This document shows positions 1-9,544 of a stretch of DNA of 64,000 nt, piece by piece. The notes beneath the pieces are model-generated. The model did not search any database. It was given only the letters and a program-made list of their open reading frames with translations, and was not told the origin of the DNA. Source of the DNA: an uncultured Anaerolineae bacterium. GTDB lineage: Bacteria; Chloroflexota; Anaerolineae; Promineifilales; Promineifilaceae. The position numbers were made by a program, and so were the translations under genes. The stretch lies in the NCBI GenBank assembly GCA_905479495.1, contig CAJQMR010000010.1, positions 496,001 to 560,000 on the forward strand. The letters run 5' to 3'. How positions within the stretch are numbered: the first letter of the stretch is position 1; the number at the start of each line of letters is the position of its first letter.

Positions 1-21
1 GCAATTCTGTTTCTAGGTTTT

Positions 22-981
22 GTGACTGTCTCAGCCTATGAGGCATTTAATATTGCAGGCATCATCCTGTTGGTGGTGCTAATCATATCGTTTGTCATTA
101 TTGTCAGAGTTGCCATTCCTAAAGCAGCACTCATTGATGAAATGGAAGTTGGCGTGATTTTCAATCGTTTCAACAATAGCTTCTCCCGTTTTGCTATAGG
201 CAAAGATCCCAAGACAGTTCAGCGAACTCACAGTCGGCGCACCCAAGGTTGGATTTCATTTGGTCGTCAGATTTTTAGTTTTAATGATCCCTATCGGGAA
301 AGACTCCGACGGTATGAAGAAATTCGGGCCACGATTCCCAAAAAATCTCAAACAGCCAAAGGGAAGCTAGAAAATGTGCGTACGGCCGATGGCATCCCGA
401 TCACCATCTCTTGGAAAGTTTCCTACACAGTTGACGTGACGCTAATCAGCCCAGGGCTAGAGCATAAAATGGCTCGGGCCTTGCCTGAACATTCTACAAA
501 GATGGTTACCGGCAAAGTGGACCGTGCCATCAAACATTTAGTGGAACTACGCTCTATTCAATCTTTATATGAATTTGGCACCTTGCATGAACAAGGGGTT
601 ATTCAGGCGTTGGAACAAGAGGTTTGCCAGCGGGTCAACCGACAGCTTAGCCAGCCAGTAAATTTAGGCTTCGAAGAAATAAAGCCCAAAGACGTCTCAC
701 TGGGACCCATTGAAATGCCCGCCAAGGTAGAAAAGGCGCTAGAGTTATCCCATCAACGGAAAATCCAAACAGAAATGGTAGCAGGTGCTATGGAGCGGCT
801 GCAAAGAGCCGTCAATGGTTTTTCGGCAGAGGATGTGCGTCGTTTGTCTGAGCTAGAACGGCTACGCATTTTAGACGATAAAGAGATACGCTCTCTTTAT
901 CTCTCCGACGCTTTTGTAGGTAGTGAGTCGGTGAACTTGCAGAAGAAGCTAAACGGCCGTTCTTCCTCCGAGGACAATTAA
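22..981 (+). CDS. SPFH/band-7 domain membrane protein (5' end uncertain)
   Basis: One N-terminal membrane segment (about residues 10-30, rich in I/L/V) is followed by a band-7-like region (about 35-240) and a charged, probably helical C-terminus. The pattern fits SPFH (stomatin/prohibitin/flotillin) proteins, which oligomerise on membranes and scaffold microdomains or regulate proteases. The first usable start is a GTG at 22 with no good ribosome binding site. The frame stays open to base 1, so the true start may lie outside the window. The stop at 979-981 is followed at once by a UUCG-loop hairpin shared with the convergent neighbour. No protease or NfeD partner is visible. The family call is by overall pattern, not by a single diagnostic motif. 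Confidence 0.7.
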   Translation: MTVSAYEAFNIAGIILLVVLIISFVIIVRVAIPKAALIDEMEVGVIFNRFNNSFSRFAIGKDPKTVQRTHSRRTQGWISFGRQIFSFNDPYRERLRRYEEIRATIPKKSQTAKGKLENVRTADGIPITISWKVSYTVDVTLISPGLEHKMARALPEHSTKMVTGKVDRAIKHLVELRSIQSLYEFGTLHEQGVIQALEQEVCQRVNRQLSQPVNLGFEEIKPKDVSLGPIEMPAKVEKALELSHQRKIQTEMVAGAMERLQRAVNGFSAEDVRRLSELERLRILDDKEIRSLYLSDAFVGSESVNLQKKLNGRSSSEDN

Positions 982-984
982 AAT

Positions 985-1010
985 CAAGGGCAGGCTTCGG
1001 CCTGCCCTTG
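985..1010. terminator. Bidirectional terminator with UUCG tetraloop
   Basis: An 11-bp perfect stem (985-995 with 1000-1010) closes a TTCG loop with a C-G pair, the very stable tetraloop form. It lies between two convergent genes whose stops are 36 bp apart, so it probably ends transcription from both sides. Confidence 0.8.
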
Positions 1011-1016
1011 TAAACA

Positions 1017-4000
1017 TTATTGTGCAAAATTAAAGATAGCTACCAACGGATCATGATCTGAAACGCGATGGAGCGAGCTATCCTCCGGATCGCCGATGGG
1101 ATAGTCGGCATTGCTGTGCAGCACTTCGACCAGGGCTAGTTGGTTGAAAAGCGTGGGTGAAACGACAATATGGTCCAGCGTTTGGGTACGGCCTTCAAAG
1201 ATGTAGGTGTACGGCCGTTCCTCTTCCGGCAAGTAGCGATACACATGCTGCAAACCAGATGCCTCCAACGTATCCACCGGCAGCGTCTGGTAAAACGAAT
1301 TTAAATCCCCCAGCACCACAAAATAGGCCTCTGGGTTATTCGCCGCCAGTTCTTCAATGACGGTGACGTTCCAGGCAGCTTGGGCAGTCCGCACCGGCTC
1401 CGTTGCTTCCTCGCCAGCAGAGAGCGAGAGGAAATGATTGTTCAGCACAATCACCGTCTGGTCACCGCTGTCCAGGTGTGCTGTGACGGTTATCACCAGG
1501 GGTGGGCGAGCAAACAGATCGCCGGGCGCGTCGTGGGCCGCTACCGATTCCACGGTAGCCAGATCGCTGCGCACCAGATAACCTACATCGATGCCCCGCG
1601 AATCGTTCCCTTCAATTAGGTATGGCTCATAGCCAAATTCAGCAATCGCGTCTTCTTCCACCAAATCTTGCAACACGTCCAAATTTTCCACTTCTTGCAG
1701 CCCAATGATGGTGGGCGCTCCCATAGCCACGATGGTTTGGGCAATTTTGTCCAGCTTGGCCCGATACTCAAACACGGTCGGCAGCGGCGGACTGGAAGGA
1801 TGTGGTGTAAGCAAGTCGAAGAAATTTTCTACGTTGAAGGTGGCAATGCTTAGCTCATTGCTTTCGGCGGGGCGAATGGTGGGTAACGGCCGTTCCGCCA
1901 TCACCACCTCAGGCAGCACAATCGGCTCAATCTTGTAATTACCAAAGGTGTACGCCAGTGGTCCAATTAAATTCTGGACCAAATCGCCACTGGCCACCGC
2001 ATACGGCAGGCTGGATTGATCATCATGGGCCACGATTGAGCCATCATCTGCGTACATGAGAAAACCGCTCTCATCCGTGCGAGGCACAGAAGTGACACCC
2101 CACTTTGGGTACACAAGTGCATATTCACCGTAGCGCGTGGTGGGACCAACCACCAGAGCCGGTTCAGCCAGCCCAACCAGCACACCTTCCAACGCCTCGT
2201 TGTAGGCCAGCGCCTCAACCGGGTCCTGTGGTGGATCATACGGCACTGGTGCAAAGATGTTGGTGTAGCCAGGGCTGTTCAGCACGATGTTATCCAGGGC
2301 ATCGACCTGAAGTGTGGTTTGGCCAGAGATTTCGCGCACACGGCCGTTTAGTTCCAACAAATCTCCTACCTCAACTGTAATAGGCAAGGCACCGGTAGAG
2401 ACAAACAGCCCATCGGAGGTAGCGGGATTGTCATCCGGTTCAATGTCCTGAATGAAGAAGCCATTAAACTCAGGGAAGACGGCCGTTACCACTCCGCTTG
2501 TCGCCGCGTCAATGCCCACATAGGGCGAGCGATCTTCTTCCCCCTGAATGGCCCAAATGGGAACGGTATCTCCCATAAAAGTCGTGAAAACATTGGAAAG
2601 CACAGGTTCCGGCTGGGTATCTGCGGTGAGTTGGGCAGGTGTAGCCACCAATGGTTCTGCCTGGTCGTCCGGCACGGTGAAGAAATATTGCACAACGGCC
2701 GTTCCGCCTTCTCCAGCCAGTTCATCCACCTGCCAAATCACATCTCCGTTGGCTGAAATGCCATTTTCATCCGGCTGCACCTGGAGGGCATTCGCCTCAC
2801 CCCCCGGCACTTCTAATTCAATAAGCACATTTGTGAGCGGTTCAGGCGTGTAATTGGCCGCTGTGACGGTGTAAGTAAGCACGTCACCTGGGGTAGCCGT
2901 GTTGTTCGTCTGCATTTCCAGCAGCACGACAGGCGGAATAATTTCCACAATATCGTTTTGCAAACGCGGCTTAAGTTGAAGCTGTCCGCTGTATAGTTCT
3001 GCAACCCCCACAGCGCGATACCGATTACCTAAGATAAGCGGCTCAGCCGTCACACCGGTATCTTTTTCAATATAAAGCAGGACAGTGCCTCCCGCATCAT
3101 CCTGTAAATCAATCTCGTACGAGAAATTAAACTCCTCGATGCGGGTGATGTTCCCTTCAGCGATAACATATTGCCCCACGGCCGATTCCAGTTCCGTGCC
3201 AGAAACAGGTCGCGGCTCTGGCAGCGATTCGCCCGTAGCCACAATTTCAATATCTCGTGTCGGATCGGCAGGAATCACTTCCACCGAATCGCGGTAGATT
3301 TCAATTTCGCCGCTCACGCGTACCACATCACCCAAATCGATGTTGACTGTATTCATGCCCTCAGGTACAAAAATCTGTACGCCACCGGTTTCATCCTGAA
3401 TATAAAATTTGGTGCTGCTACTGCCAGCAAAAAAGCCGCCCGTGTACATGGTGGCCACACCTTCCACTGTCACCGTGCTGCCCACCAAATTGCGGGCGGT
3501 GGCAATGGGAATGGAGCCACCGGCCATGGCAATGAGTTGGGGTGGACCAAAGGCTGCCAGATACCCATCGGCATCGGCAAAATAACCGGTGAGCAACGTA
3601 TCAATGTAGGTGTAGGGGCTTTGCAGACTGATTTCAGCGGTTTGGCTGCCATTGGCGGCAATTTCGGGAATGGTCCAGGTGAGACGGCCGTTTGCCAATT
3701 CCGCACCCTCAGGCGCAGCAAGCAATTCAAAATGGCTGGCAAGGGGGATGGAGACGGTGACGTTGGAAACGGCCGTTTCGCTCATATTCCCCGCATCAAC
3801 CACCAACGCAAATTCAGTCCCTGGCTCAATAGCCTCCGGCGCGGTCAGAGCAATCGTTAAAAATTCGTCTGGCTGCGGCGTGATGGGGCTGCCGCTGTTT
3901 TGCGGATCGGGAATGGTACGCGCTACAAAATCGGCGACATTGTTGGTGCTGTTTTGTCCATTGCCTGTTTCGCCACCAGGCAAACGCTCCAGGCTGGCAC

Positions 4001-4559
4001 CACCTTCCGGCACGGCCGCTGGCTCACCAGCGGTAAATTCCGCAGGAGCATCCCCCCAACCTAGCAGATCGGCTGTTTGCTGCGTTTTGTTACGCAGCAG
4101 CAGACCACCCTTGCGCTCAAACAATGATTGGCTAAAGAAGCCATCAGCGGCAGCACCAACATCCTGCCCTTCACGCACCAGCAGCACGTGACCATGCGGG
4201 GGAATAACGGCCGTTTCTGTCCAGCGATACACCAATGCCTGCTCCTGGCCTTCGCCCAGCAGGTAAAAAACCGACCAGCCCATGAGATCGACCGGCTCCG
4301 AGCCAGCATTGTACAGCTCGATGAACTCCTGGCTGTTGCCGCCCGGCACGCCAGTGAGCAGTTCGCTAAAGAAGACGCCTTCTGTTTGGATGGTAGGTTC
4401 TTCTTCATCACTGGTTGGCGTGGGGGAAGGGTCGGGAATGGCCGTTTCTGTTGCTGGTGGGGGGGGTGTCGTTGGGGTTTCTTCTGAATCACAGGCCACA
4501 AGCAGCAAGCCGAATAGAAGGGTCAGTATGATAAGCAGCAGCGATCTGTTATGTTGCAT
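1017..4559 (-). CDS. Secreted multidomain nuclease lipoprotein (LTD, DUF11-like, OB, endonuclease/exonuclease/phosphatase)
   Basis: A signal peptide ends in a lipobox (LLVAC, Cys about 23), so the protein is probably lipid-anchored outside the membrane. A Thr/Pro/Glu-rich linker follows. Then come a lamin-tail-like domain (about 60-210), a DUF11-like repeat (about 230-320), OB-fold-like segments resembling the nucleic-acid-binding part of large extracellular nucleases, a second DUF11-like repeat (about 545-650) and a C-terminal endonuclease/exonuclease/phosphatase domain (about 885-1180). The last shows ATFNVENF, GLQEVEN, NNHFLS, VLGDLNS, LDHIVVS and VSDHDP, the metal-binding and catalytic signature of the DNase I-like fold. 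At 1180 residues it resembles ExeM/NucH-type extracellular DNases. The likely role is scavenging nucleic acids or phosphate. It stands alone, opposite the ABC operon. Confidence 0.82.
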   Translation of the reverse strand: MQHNRSLLLIILTLLFGLLLVACDSEETPTTPPPPATETAIPDPSPTPTSDEEEPTIQTEGVFFSELLTGVPGGNSQEFIELYNAGSEPVDLMGWSVFYLLGEGQEQALVYRWTETAVIPPHGHVLLVREGQDVGAAADGFFSQSLFERKGGLLLRNKTQQTADLLGWGDAPAEFTAGEPAAVPEGGASLERLPGGETGNGQNSTNNVADFVARTIPDPQNSGSPITPQPDEFLTIALTAPEAIEPGTEFALVVDAGNMSETAVSNVTVSIPLASHFELLAAPEGAELANGRLTWTIPEIAANGSQTAEISLQSPYTYIDTLLTGYFADADGYLAAFGPPQLIAMAGGSIPIATARNLVGSTVTVEGVATMYTGGFFAGSSSTKFYIQDETGGVQIFVPEGMNTVNIDLGDVVRVSGEIEIYRDSVEVIPADPTRDIEIVATGESLPEPRPVSGTELESAVGQYVIAEGNITRIEEFNFSYEIDLQDDAGGTVLLYIEKDTGVTAEPLILGNRYRAVGVAELYSGQLQLKPRLQNDIVEIIPPVVLLEMQTNNTATPGDVLTYTVTAANYTPEPLTNVLIELEVPGGEANALQVQPDENGISANGDVIWQVDELAGEGGTAVVQYFFTVPDDQAEPLVATPAQLTADTQPEPVLSNVFTTFMGDTVPIWAIQGEEDRSPYVGIDAATSGVVTAVFPEFNGFFIQDIEPDDNPATSDGLFVSTGALPITVEVGDLLELNGRVREISGQTTLQVDALDNIVLNSPGYTNIFAPVPYDPPQDPVEALAYNEALEGVLVGLAEPALVVGPTTRYGEYALVYPKWGVTSVPRTDESGFLMYADDGSIVAHDDQSSLPYAVASGDLVQNLIGPLAYTFGNYKIEPIVLPEVVMAERPLPTIRPAESNELSIATFNVENFFDLLTPHPSSPPLPTVFEYRAKLDKIAQTIVAMGAPTIIGLQEVENLDVLQDLVEEDAIAEFGYEPYLIEGNDSRGIDVGYLVRSDLATVESVAAHDAPGDLFARPPLVITVTAHLDSGDQTVIVLNNHFLSLSAGEEATEPVRTAQAAWNVTVIEELAANNPEAYFVVLGDLNSFYQTLPVDTLEASGLQHVYRYLPEEERPYTYIFEGRTQTLDHIVVSPTLFNQLALVEVLHSNADYPIGDPEDSSLHRVSDHDPLVAIFNFAQ

Positions 4560-4606
4560 TTTGACAAATTTCCTTACAAAATAATCTCTAAAGTGCTAGT
4601 GGGCGG

Positions 4607-4612
4607 ATTATA
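4607..4612 (-). promoter_or_regulatory. Possible -10 box of the nuclease lipoprotein gene
   Basis: The minus strand reads TATAAT here, about 50 bases upstream of the nuclease start. No convincing -35 box is seen at 16-18 bp. An ACGGCCGT copy (4639-4646) lies about 27 bp further upstream. Confidence 0.35.
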
Positions 4613-4664
4613 ACACGGGCTTAAAGATGGGGTGAGAAACGGCCGTTAGACCCAGCGCTTAACC

Positions 4665-4930
4665 AAACGTTTACAATGTGTTAGCATCGGCTTAACCTGT
4701 TCACCCTGATTTCACAAACAGTGCTGTTGCCCACAAAAGTGCGCGTGATATAATGCCCTACGGTTCTGAAAAGAAACGTTTGTTACAGGGAAAAATGAGT
4801 GATTTGCACAAAAAGACGCCATTTTTAAGCAATATATCCATAAATTCAAAAGCATTTAAACTTATGCTTAGTCTTCTTTCCAACGATAACTCCCATCCCA
4901 AAAAGGCACATTTGTTACTAAACGTACGTT
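4665..4930. promoter_or_regulatory. Palindromes resembling LacI-family operators upstream of the sugar ABC operon
   Basis: AAACGTTT occurs at 4665-4672 and 4774-4781, and AACGTACGTT at 4921-4930. The last two share a nearby TTTGTTAC (4780-4787 and 4911-4918). CG-centred palindromes around a sugar-transport promoter are typical of LacI/GalR-type control. No regulator gene is adjacent, so this is inference from pattern and context. Confidence 0.4.
4727..4754 (+). promoter_or_regulatory. Candidate promoter of the carbohydrate ABC operon
   Basis: TTGCCC (4727-4732), a 16-bp spacer and a perfect TATAAT (4749-4754). It leaves a leader of about 215 bases before the first permease, with putative operators on both sides. 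The rest of the 4560-4975 gap holds one ACGGCCGT copy (4639-4646) and no recognisable gene. Confidence 0.55.
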
Positions 4931-4975
4931 GATGCGGCGCGGGTTAACTGCGGCCGTTTGGCAAAGGACGGAGCT

Positions 4976-6697
4976 ATGAGCGACTCGGCAATACCTTCTC
5001 AATCGAAGTCGAACACCCAAACAAAGCAAACAGGCCTGGCCATATTCTCTGGTCGCCGGGGTTCCAAAAGACGAGAAGCTTTTTTAGCGTACCTGTTTTT
5101 AGCGCCAGCCATTATCATTATTGGGCTTTTTGGTTTGTTCCCTCTAATTTTTTCAGCTTATCAAAGTACGCGGGCTGGCTTAAATAATGTTGTGGGCCGC
5201 CCAGATGGCTTGGGACAATATATCCGGGCCATCGATAATTTAGCTTACGTCCTGGCTTTTTGGCTAGCCATCTTTTTTGTGGTTGTAACCGTACGGCAAA
5301 TTAACGAGCTGATGGCAACCTCTCGTGCCAAAAATGAGAATCCTTGGCGCTGGCTATTGCCAGGTGCGCTCATCGCCATTGGCCTGGGGCTGCTACTTTG
5401 GTTCGTCTTTACCTTTATGCCCGGCTTGCTAGAAATTGGTGAACAGCTGGTGGGTTTTACCGCAGAAGAACGCAATGAATTGTTCCCCCAATTTTTGCAA
5501 GAAGCTTGGCGTGCGCCCGGCGTTTCCTCGGTTTTTTATTATGCAATTGTAGCCTTCATTTTGAGCGCAGTTGCCTATTTTTACCTCCAGCGTAATACCC
5601 CCACAACCATACGAGATTCATTTTATACGGGGAAGTGGACAACGGCCGTTTTCATGATCATCGCCGCCATTGCCATTAGCTGGTTTACCTTCGCAGAAAT
5701 TCAATTAGCTTACGCCGAAGCATTAGAAGAAGGTGAATCTTTGGCTATTTGGGCACAGATGGTCACCATCAGTGCTGGGTTTGTCTTGCTGCTGCTTTCC
5801 TGGCTTGTCTGGCGCACCGCCGCGCACCGTGATTCCAATCTGCAAACCGGCTTGCGCTTCCTCGCCGGTATCCTGCTCATGATTGGCGGATGGGTTCTCA
5901 TTAGCGAACTGCCCGTTGTCATCGCCGAGGGCGACAGCGACTGGTGGACGGGTCTGCGCACAACTATCTTTTATGTCGTCGGCGCTTTGCCAGCCGAGCT
6001 ATTTCTAGGTCTAGTTCTCGCCACCTTGCTTTTTCAGGACATCAAAGCGAAAGGGCTGCTGCGCATGATTTACTTTTTGCCATATATCACACCAAGTGTG
6101 GGGGCTGCGGCCGTTTTCAAAGTTCTTTTCTCGGGTAACCCCTCAGGCACCATTAACACCTTACTTGCTTCTATGGGTCTTCAGTCACTAGGCTGGCTTA
6201 ATGAACCCAGCGGTGTTAACCAAATGATAGGCGAAGCCCTGCACCTAAACGTGCCCAATTGGGCAGCCGGACCCAGCCTGGCGCTTGTCGTGGCCATCAT
6301 TTTTGGCATCTGGAAATTTACTGGCTATAACGTTGTCTTCTTTCTGGCTGGCCTGGGCAATATCTCGCGCGAATATTATGAAGCAGCCTCTATGGATGGG
6401 GCCGGGCGCTGGGCACAGTTTCGCCACATCACGCTGCCGCTGCTCTCGCCCATCACTTATTTTCTGACTATTTTTGGTGTCATTGGTGCCTTTAAAGCCT
6501 TTAACACCATTTTCGTACTACGCAGTCGCGCAGCGCTAGGCACCATGGACACCGCCAGCCTCGTCATCTTCGATGCCTTTAACCGCGACACCCGCATCGG
6601 CTACGCGGCTGCCCTGGGCATCACCCTGCTCCTTGTTATCCTAAGCGCCACTGCCTTGTTAGATCGTATCGCCAAAGGGAGAGTGTTCTATGGCTAG
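4976..6697 (+). CDS. Carbohydrate ABC transporter permease, MalF/UgpA type, enlarged
   Basis: Membrane permease of a binding-protein-dependent sugar importer. The C-terminal third carries the canonical EAA loop (about residues 464-490, EAASMDGAG followed by LPLLSP), which docks on the ATPase. At 573 residues it is nearly twice the usual 290-320. After the first membrane helix (about 35-60) there are several extra hydrophobic segments and loops before the transport core begins near residue 325, recalling but exceeding the MalF insertion. The ATG at 4976 is chosen over an upstream TTG because AAGGACGGAG precedes it at proper spacing. The stop overlaps the next permease start by 8 bp, so translation is coupled. 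No ATPase gene is in the cluster; a shared MsmX/UgpC-like ATPase elsewhere is likely. Confidence 0.87.
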   Translation: MSDSAIPSQSKSNTQTKQTGLAIFSGRRGSKRREAFLAYLFLAPAIIIIGLFGLFPLIFSAYQSTRAGLNNVVGRPDGLGQYIRAIDNLAYVLAFWLAIFFVVVTVRQINELMATSRAKNENPWRWLLPGALIAIGLGLLLWFVFTFMPGLLEIGEQLVGFTAEERNELFPQFLQEAWRAPGVSSVFYYAIVAFILSAVAYFYLQRNTPTTIRDSFYTGKWTTAVFMIIAAIAISWFTFAEIQLAYAEALEEGESLAIWAQMVTISAGFVLLLLSWLVWRTAAHRDSNLQTGLRFLAGILLMIGGWVLISELPVVIAEGDSDWWTGLRTTIFYVVGALPAELFLGLVLATLLFQDIKAKGLLRMIYFLPYITPSVGAAAVFKVLFSGNPSGTINTLLASMGLQSLGWLNEPSGVNQMIGEALHLNVPNWAAGPSLALVVAIIFGIWKFTGYNVVFFLAGLGNISREYYEAASMDGAGRWAQFRHITLPLLSPITYFLTIFGVIGAFKAFNTIFVLRSRAALGTMDTASLVIFDAFNRDTRIGYAAALGITLLLVILSATALLDRIAKGRVFYG

Positions 6698-7571
6698 TCA
6701 AACTGTAACCACCAGAGAACCCGCCTCACCCGTCACCGCGGGCTTCAACTGGGCCAGATTTTTCACGTATGTTGCGCTCATCATCGGTGCAGCCATCGCC
6801 ATTATTCCTTTTTTGGCCACCATTAGCATTTCCTTGATGAACTTAACCGAAGCCACCAGCCAAACCTTCATTCCCAGCACGCCCCAATGGGGCAATTACA
6901 TCGAAGCCTGGCAAGAGGCAGATTTCTCTGAATTTTTCTTTAACAGCCTGATTATTGCCCTCATTACCGTAGCTGGTGAAGTTACATTTGGCGTTTTGGC
7001 TGCTTACGCGTTTGCCCGCATGGAGTTTCCTGGCAAAAGTCTACTATTCGGCCTCTTTCTGGCCACCTTGACTCTGCCCCAAGCCATCACCTGGGTGCCA
7101 AATTTCCTGACGGTTTCTTGGCTCGGCAAGGTAACACCTTTCCAATGGATCGATAACTGGCCAGCACTAACAGTGCCTTTTATGGCCAGCGCTTTTGGCA
7201 TCTTTTTGCTGCGCCAATTTTTCCAGCAAATCCCTGATGAGCTTTGGGACTCAGCCCAAATTGACGGAGCCAGTCATTTGCGTTATTTATTGCAAATTGT
7301 GGTGCCCCTTTCCAAAGCACCGATTCTGATTCTGGGCTTGTTTGGCTTTTTAGGCAGTTGGGACAGTCTTGCCTGGCCAATTCTTGTTACTCGCTCACTA
7401 GAGTGGCGTCCAATATCCTATGGGCTACAAAGTTTTCTACAAGAAGCTGGCAGTTTTGTCCATTTACAAATGGCGGGGGCAATCATTACAATCTTGCCGA
7501 TTCTGGTCTTATACTTCTTTACGCAACGTCAATTCATTGAAGCAATGACCCGGTCTGGATTAAAAGGTTAA
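6690..7571 (+). CDS. Carbohydrate ABC transporter permease, MalG/UgpE type
   Basis: Second permease of the sugar importer, of standard length (293 residues) with six expected membrane helices. The EAA loop (about 180-205) reads [20 protein letters not shown]. The start ATG at 6690 lies inside the end of the first permease gene, which fits a heterodimeric membrane core made in equal amounts. The substrate cannot be read from the permeases. The gene is followed by a 165-bp gap with an unusual ribosome-binding-like hairpin, then the binding protein. Confidence 0.92.
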   Translation: MASQTVTTREPASPVTAGFNWARFFTYVALIIGAAIAIIPFLATISISLMNLTEATSQTFIPSTPQWGNYIEAWQEADFSEFFFNSLIIALITVAGEVTFGVLAAYAFARMEFPGKSLLFGLFLATLTLPQAITWVPNFLTVSWLGKVTPFQWIDNWPALTVPFMASAFGIFLLRQFFQQIPDELWDSAQIDGASHLRYLLQIVVPLSKAPILILGLFGFLGSWDSLAWPILVTRSLEWRPISYGLQSFLQEAGSFVHLQMAGAIITILPILVLYFFTQRQFIEAMTRSGLKG

Positions 7572-7611
7572 TCATCACAGTACAAATTGCTGTTTGAAGT
7601 ATTTAAGAATT

Positions 7612-7646
7612 TAAAGGAGGTGATGCCGTCGGTAAGTAGCACCTAA
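7612..7646 (+). promoter_or_regulatory. Perfect anti-16S sequence with hairpin and 7-codon mini-ORF in the leader of the binding-protein gene
   Basis: Bases 7612-7624 read TAAAGGAGGTGAT, a 13-base match to the complement of the usual 16S rRNA 3' end. No normal gene start follows. An ATG at 7623 opens only MPSVSST before TAA (7644-7646). AGGTG (7618-7622) can pair with CACCT (7640-7644), which would hide the site. The binding protein starts at 7737 with its own GAGGAG. This could set the high expression of the binding protein or act as a leader, but that is inference. Confidence 0.35.
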
Positions 7647-7736
7647 AGAATTCGTCAATGATTACAGGTAAATAAGGTTTAACAATCTGTAATTGGTTTT
7701 TAGAAACAAAAAAAATTTAGTTTCGAGGAGAAGCAA

Positions 7737-9320
7737 ATGTCTAAAAAATATATTAAATGGTTCATGGTTCTGGCCTTAATTGTGCCCATGTTCCTGGTTG
7801 CCTGTGGTGGCAGCACCGATGATGCTGTTGAAGATGCAGTCGATACCGTAGAAGATACGGCCGCAGATGCTGCTGACCAGGCAGAAGAAGCCATGGATGA
7901 TGCCGAAGAAGCTGTAAACGAAGCCATGGACGACGCTGAAGCAGCTGTAGATGAAGCTATGGATGAAGAACCCGCAGCCGAAGAAGAGGCCATGGCCGAA
8001 GAAGAAGCCATGGATGAAGAAATGGAGCCTTGTGCCCCAACTGCCGATGGTCCCTTTGCTGGTGTAGACCCCCGCGGCCAAACGGTTGTTTGGTGGCATA
8101 ACCACAGCGGCTCTCGCGAAGAGCAGCTCATTGAGCTCATCAATGACTACAATGAGACCAACGAATGTGGGATTACCATTGAGCCTTTGAATCAGGGTGG
8201 TTACAATGACATTCGCGACGCCGTTAACGCCAGCGTTGCTTCTGGTGAAGTTCCGGCCACATTGGTTGTCGGCTATCAGAATGACCAGGCTTTCTACCAG
8301 CTAAATGATACGCTGGTTGACCTGAATGATTACCTGAATGACTCGCATTGGGGTCTGAGTGAAGAAGAACAGCAAGCCTTCTACCAAGGCTTCTTCAACC
8401 AGAGCATTCATGTTGCCTTTGATAACCAACGTTTAGGCTTCCCGCCCAACCGTTCCATCGAGCTGCTGCACTACAACAAAACTTATCTAGAAGAACTGGG
8501 GTACGATGCACCGCCAGCCACACCTGAAGAGTTTATAGAAATGTCCTGTGCCGCTGCCGCTGCCAGCGAAAGTGGCGTGGGTGGTTACGTTTTGCGTGAC
8601 GATGCTTCGGCTGTGGCTGCCTGGACGTATGCTTACGGTGGCAACATTCTGAGTGAAGATGGTACGACCTATGTTTACAACAACGACGCAACCGTAGCTG
8701 CAATGGAAATGCTGCAAGAGTTGGCCAATCCTGGTGAAGATGGCCTGGTTTGTGCCTACTTCTTTGATGGCTTCCCGAATCCTGAGGTTGCTTCCCGCAA
8801 TGCGCTGTTTGCCCAGGGTTCTAGCTCCGGTATCCCGTTCTATGAAGGCGATTTTGCTACCGTTGCTGAAGAAGCCGGCACGGAACCGGATGAATATGCT
8901 GTCGCTGCCCTCCCGCACACCACTGCTGATCCAGTCGTAAACGTCTACGGTGGTGATGTGATGATCGTGAAGACAACCCCAGAACAGCAGTTGGCCGCCT
9001 GGGAGTTTATCAAATGGTTCACTTCCCCTGAGATTCAGGCACGTTGGGATGAAATCAGCGGCTACTTCCCAACCAATTCTGGCACGGTTGAATACCTCGG
9101 TGATTACAACGAACAGAACCAGGTCTGGGCCACAGCTTTGGACTTGCTGCAATATGGTAAGTATGAGCCGCAGTTGATCTCCTACCAGTCGGTACGTGAT
9201 GCTGCTCAAGAAGCATACAACGCCATCATTCAGGGTGCCGATGTTCAGACTACATTGGATGATCTGACGGAACGTGCCAACGAACTGCAAGATGAGCTGC
9301 TGGAAGAAATTGGTAATTAA
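7737..9320 (+). CDS. Extracellular solute-binding lipoprotein of the carbohydrate ABC importer
   Basis: Family-1 sugar-binding protein. The signal peptide ends in FLVAC (lipobox), with Cys at about 22. A long acidic low-complexity spacer (about 25-100, built from repeats such as [10 protein letters not shown]) links the lipid anchor to the ligand-binding domain starting near residue 105 ([10 protein letters not shown]). C-terminal features such as the [11 protein letters not shown] and [11 protein letters not shown] blocks are typical of maltose/glycerol-3-phosphate-type binding proteins. The start at 7737 is set by CGAGGAG. It is the third gene of the importer operon and is followed by a strong terminator. 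The gene contains no exact ACGGCCGT copy, unlike most of its neighbours. Confidence 0.9.
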   Translation: MSKKYIKWFMVLALIVPMFLVACGGSTDDAVEDAVDTVEDTAADAADQAEEAMDDAEEAVNEAMDDAEAAVDEAMDEEPAAEEEAMAEEEAMDEEMEPCAPTADGPFAGVDPRGQTVVWWHNHSGSREEQLIELINDYNETNECGITIEPLNQGGYNDIRDAVNASVASGEVPATLVVGYQNDQAFYQLNDTLVDLNDYLNDSHWGLSEEEQQAFYQGFFNQSIHVAFDNQRLGFPPNRSIELLHYNKTYLEELGYDAPPATPEEFIEMSCAAAAASESGVGGYVLRDDASAVAAWTYAYGGNILSEDGTTYVYNNDATVAAMEMLQELANPGEDGLVCAYFFDGFPNPEVASRNALFAQGSSSGIPFYEGDFATVAEEAGTEPDEYAVAALPHTTADPVVNVYGGDVMIVKTTPEQQLAAWEFIKWFTSPEIQARWDEISGYFPTNSGTVEYLGDYNEQNQVWATALDLLQYGKYEPQLISYQSVRDAAQEAYNAIIQGADVQTTLDDLTERANELQDELLEEIGN

Positions 9321-9373
9321 ATAAGTGATGTGTTGGGGGGAAACGGCCGTTTCCCACCAACATTTCCAACACC

Positions 9374-9409
9374 AAGGGCAGAATGAAAAATTCATTCTGC
9401 CCTTTTTTA
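9374..9409 (+). terminator. Rho-independent terminator of the sugar ABC operon
   Basis: A 14-bp perfect stem (9374-9387 with 9391-9404), a 3-base loop and a run of T. Just upstream, an ACGGCCGT copy (9343-9350) sits at the centre of a longer interrupted palindrome (about 9332-9361). Confidence 0.9.
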
Positions 9410-9429
9410 TCCCACTAAAATATACTCAT

Positions 9430-9457
9430 TTGTCACCCTTTCGCCCCATGATATAAT
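9430..9457 (+). promoter_or_regulatory. Promoter of the phn-type operon
   Basis: TTGTCA (9430-9435), a 16-bp spacer and TATAAT (9452-9457), about 88 bases before the PhnD-like gene. No clear Pho box is seen. Confidence 0.65.
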
Positions 9458-9544
9458 TTCATAGTATTTACCGTCATTTCGTCCGAGGTTCCAGCTTTAA
9501 CCAAACCTGCGGGCATTCCCTGGTGTTTTTCGAAGGAGGAAACG

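Noticed and set aside
3171..3860. Plus-strand open frame of 229 codons within the nuclease gene
   Set aside because: It is opposite a well-supported domain-rich gene and has no recognisable family.
7812..8035. Acidic repeat region as a separate or antisense gene (also open on the minus strand, about 7700-8143)
   Set aside because: It is a low-complexity linker of the binding protein; the minus-strand frame is Ser-rich shadow sequence.
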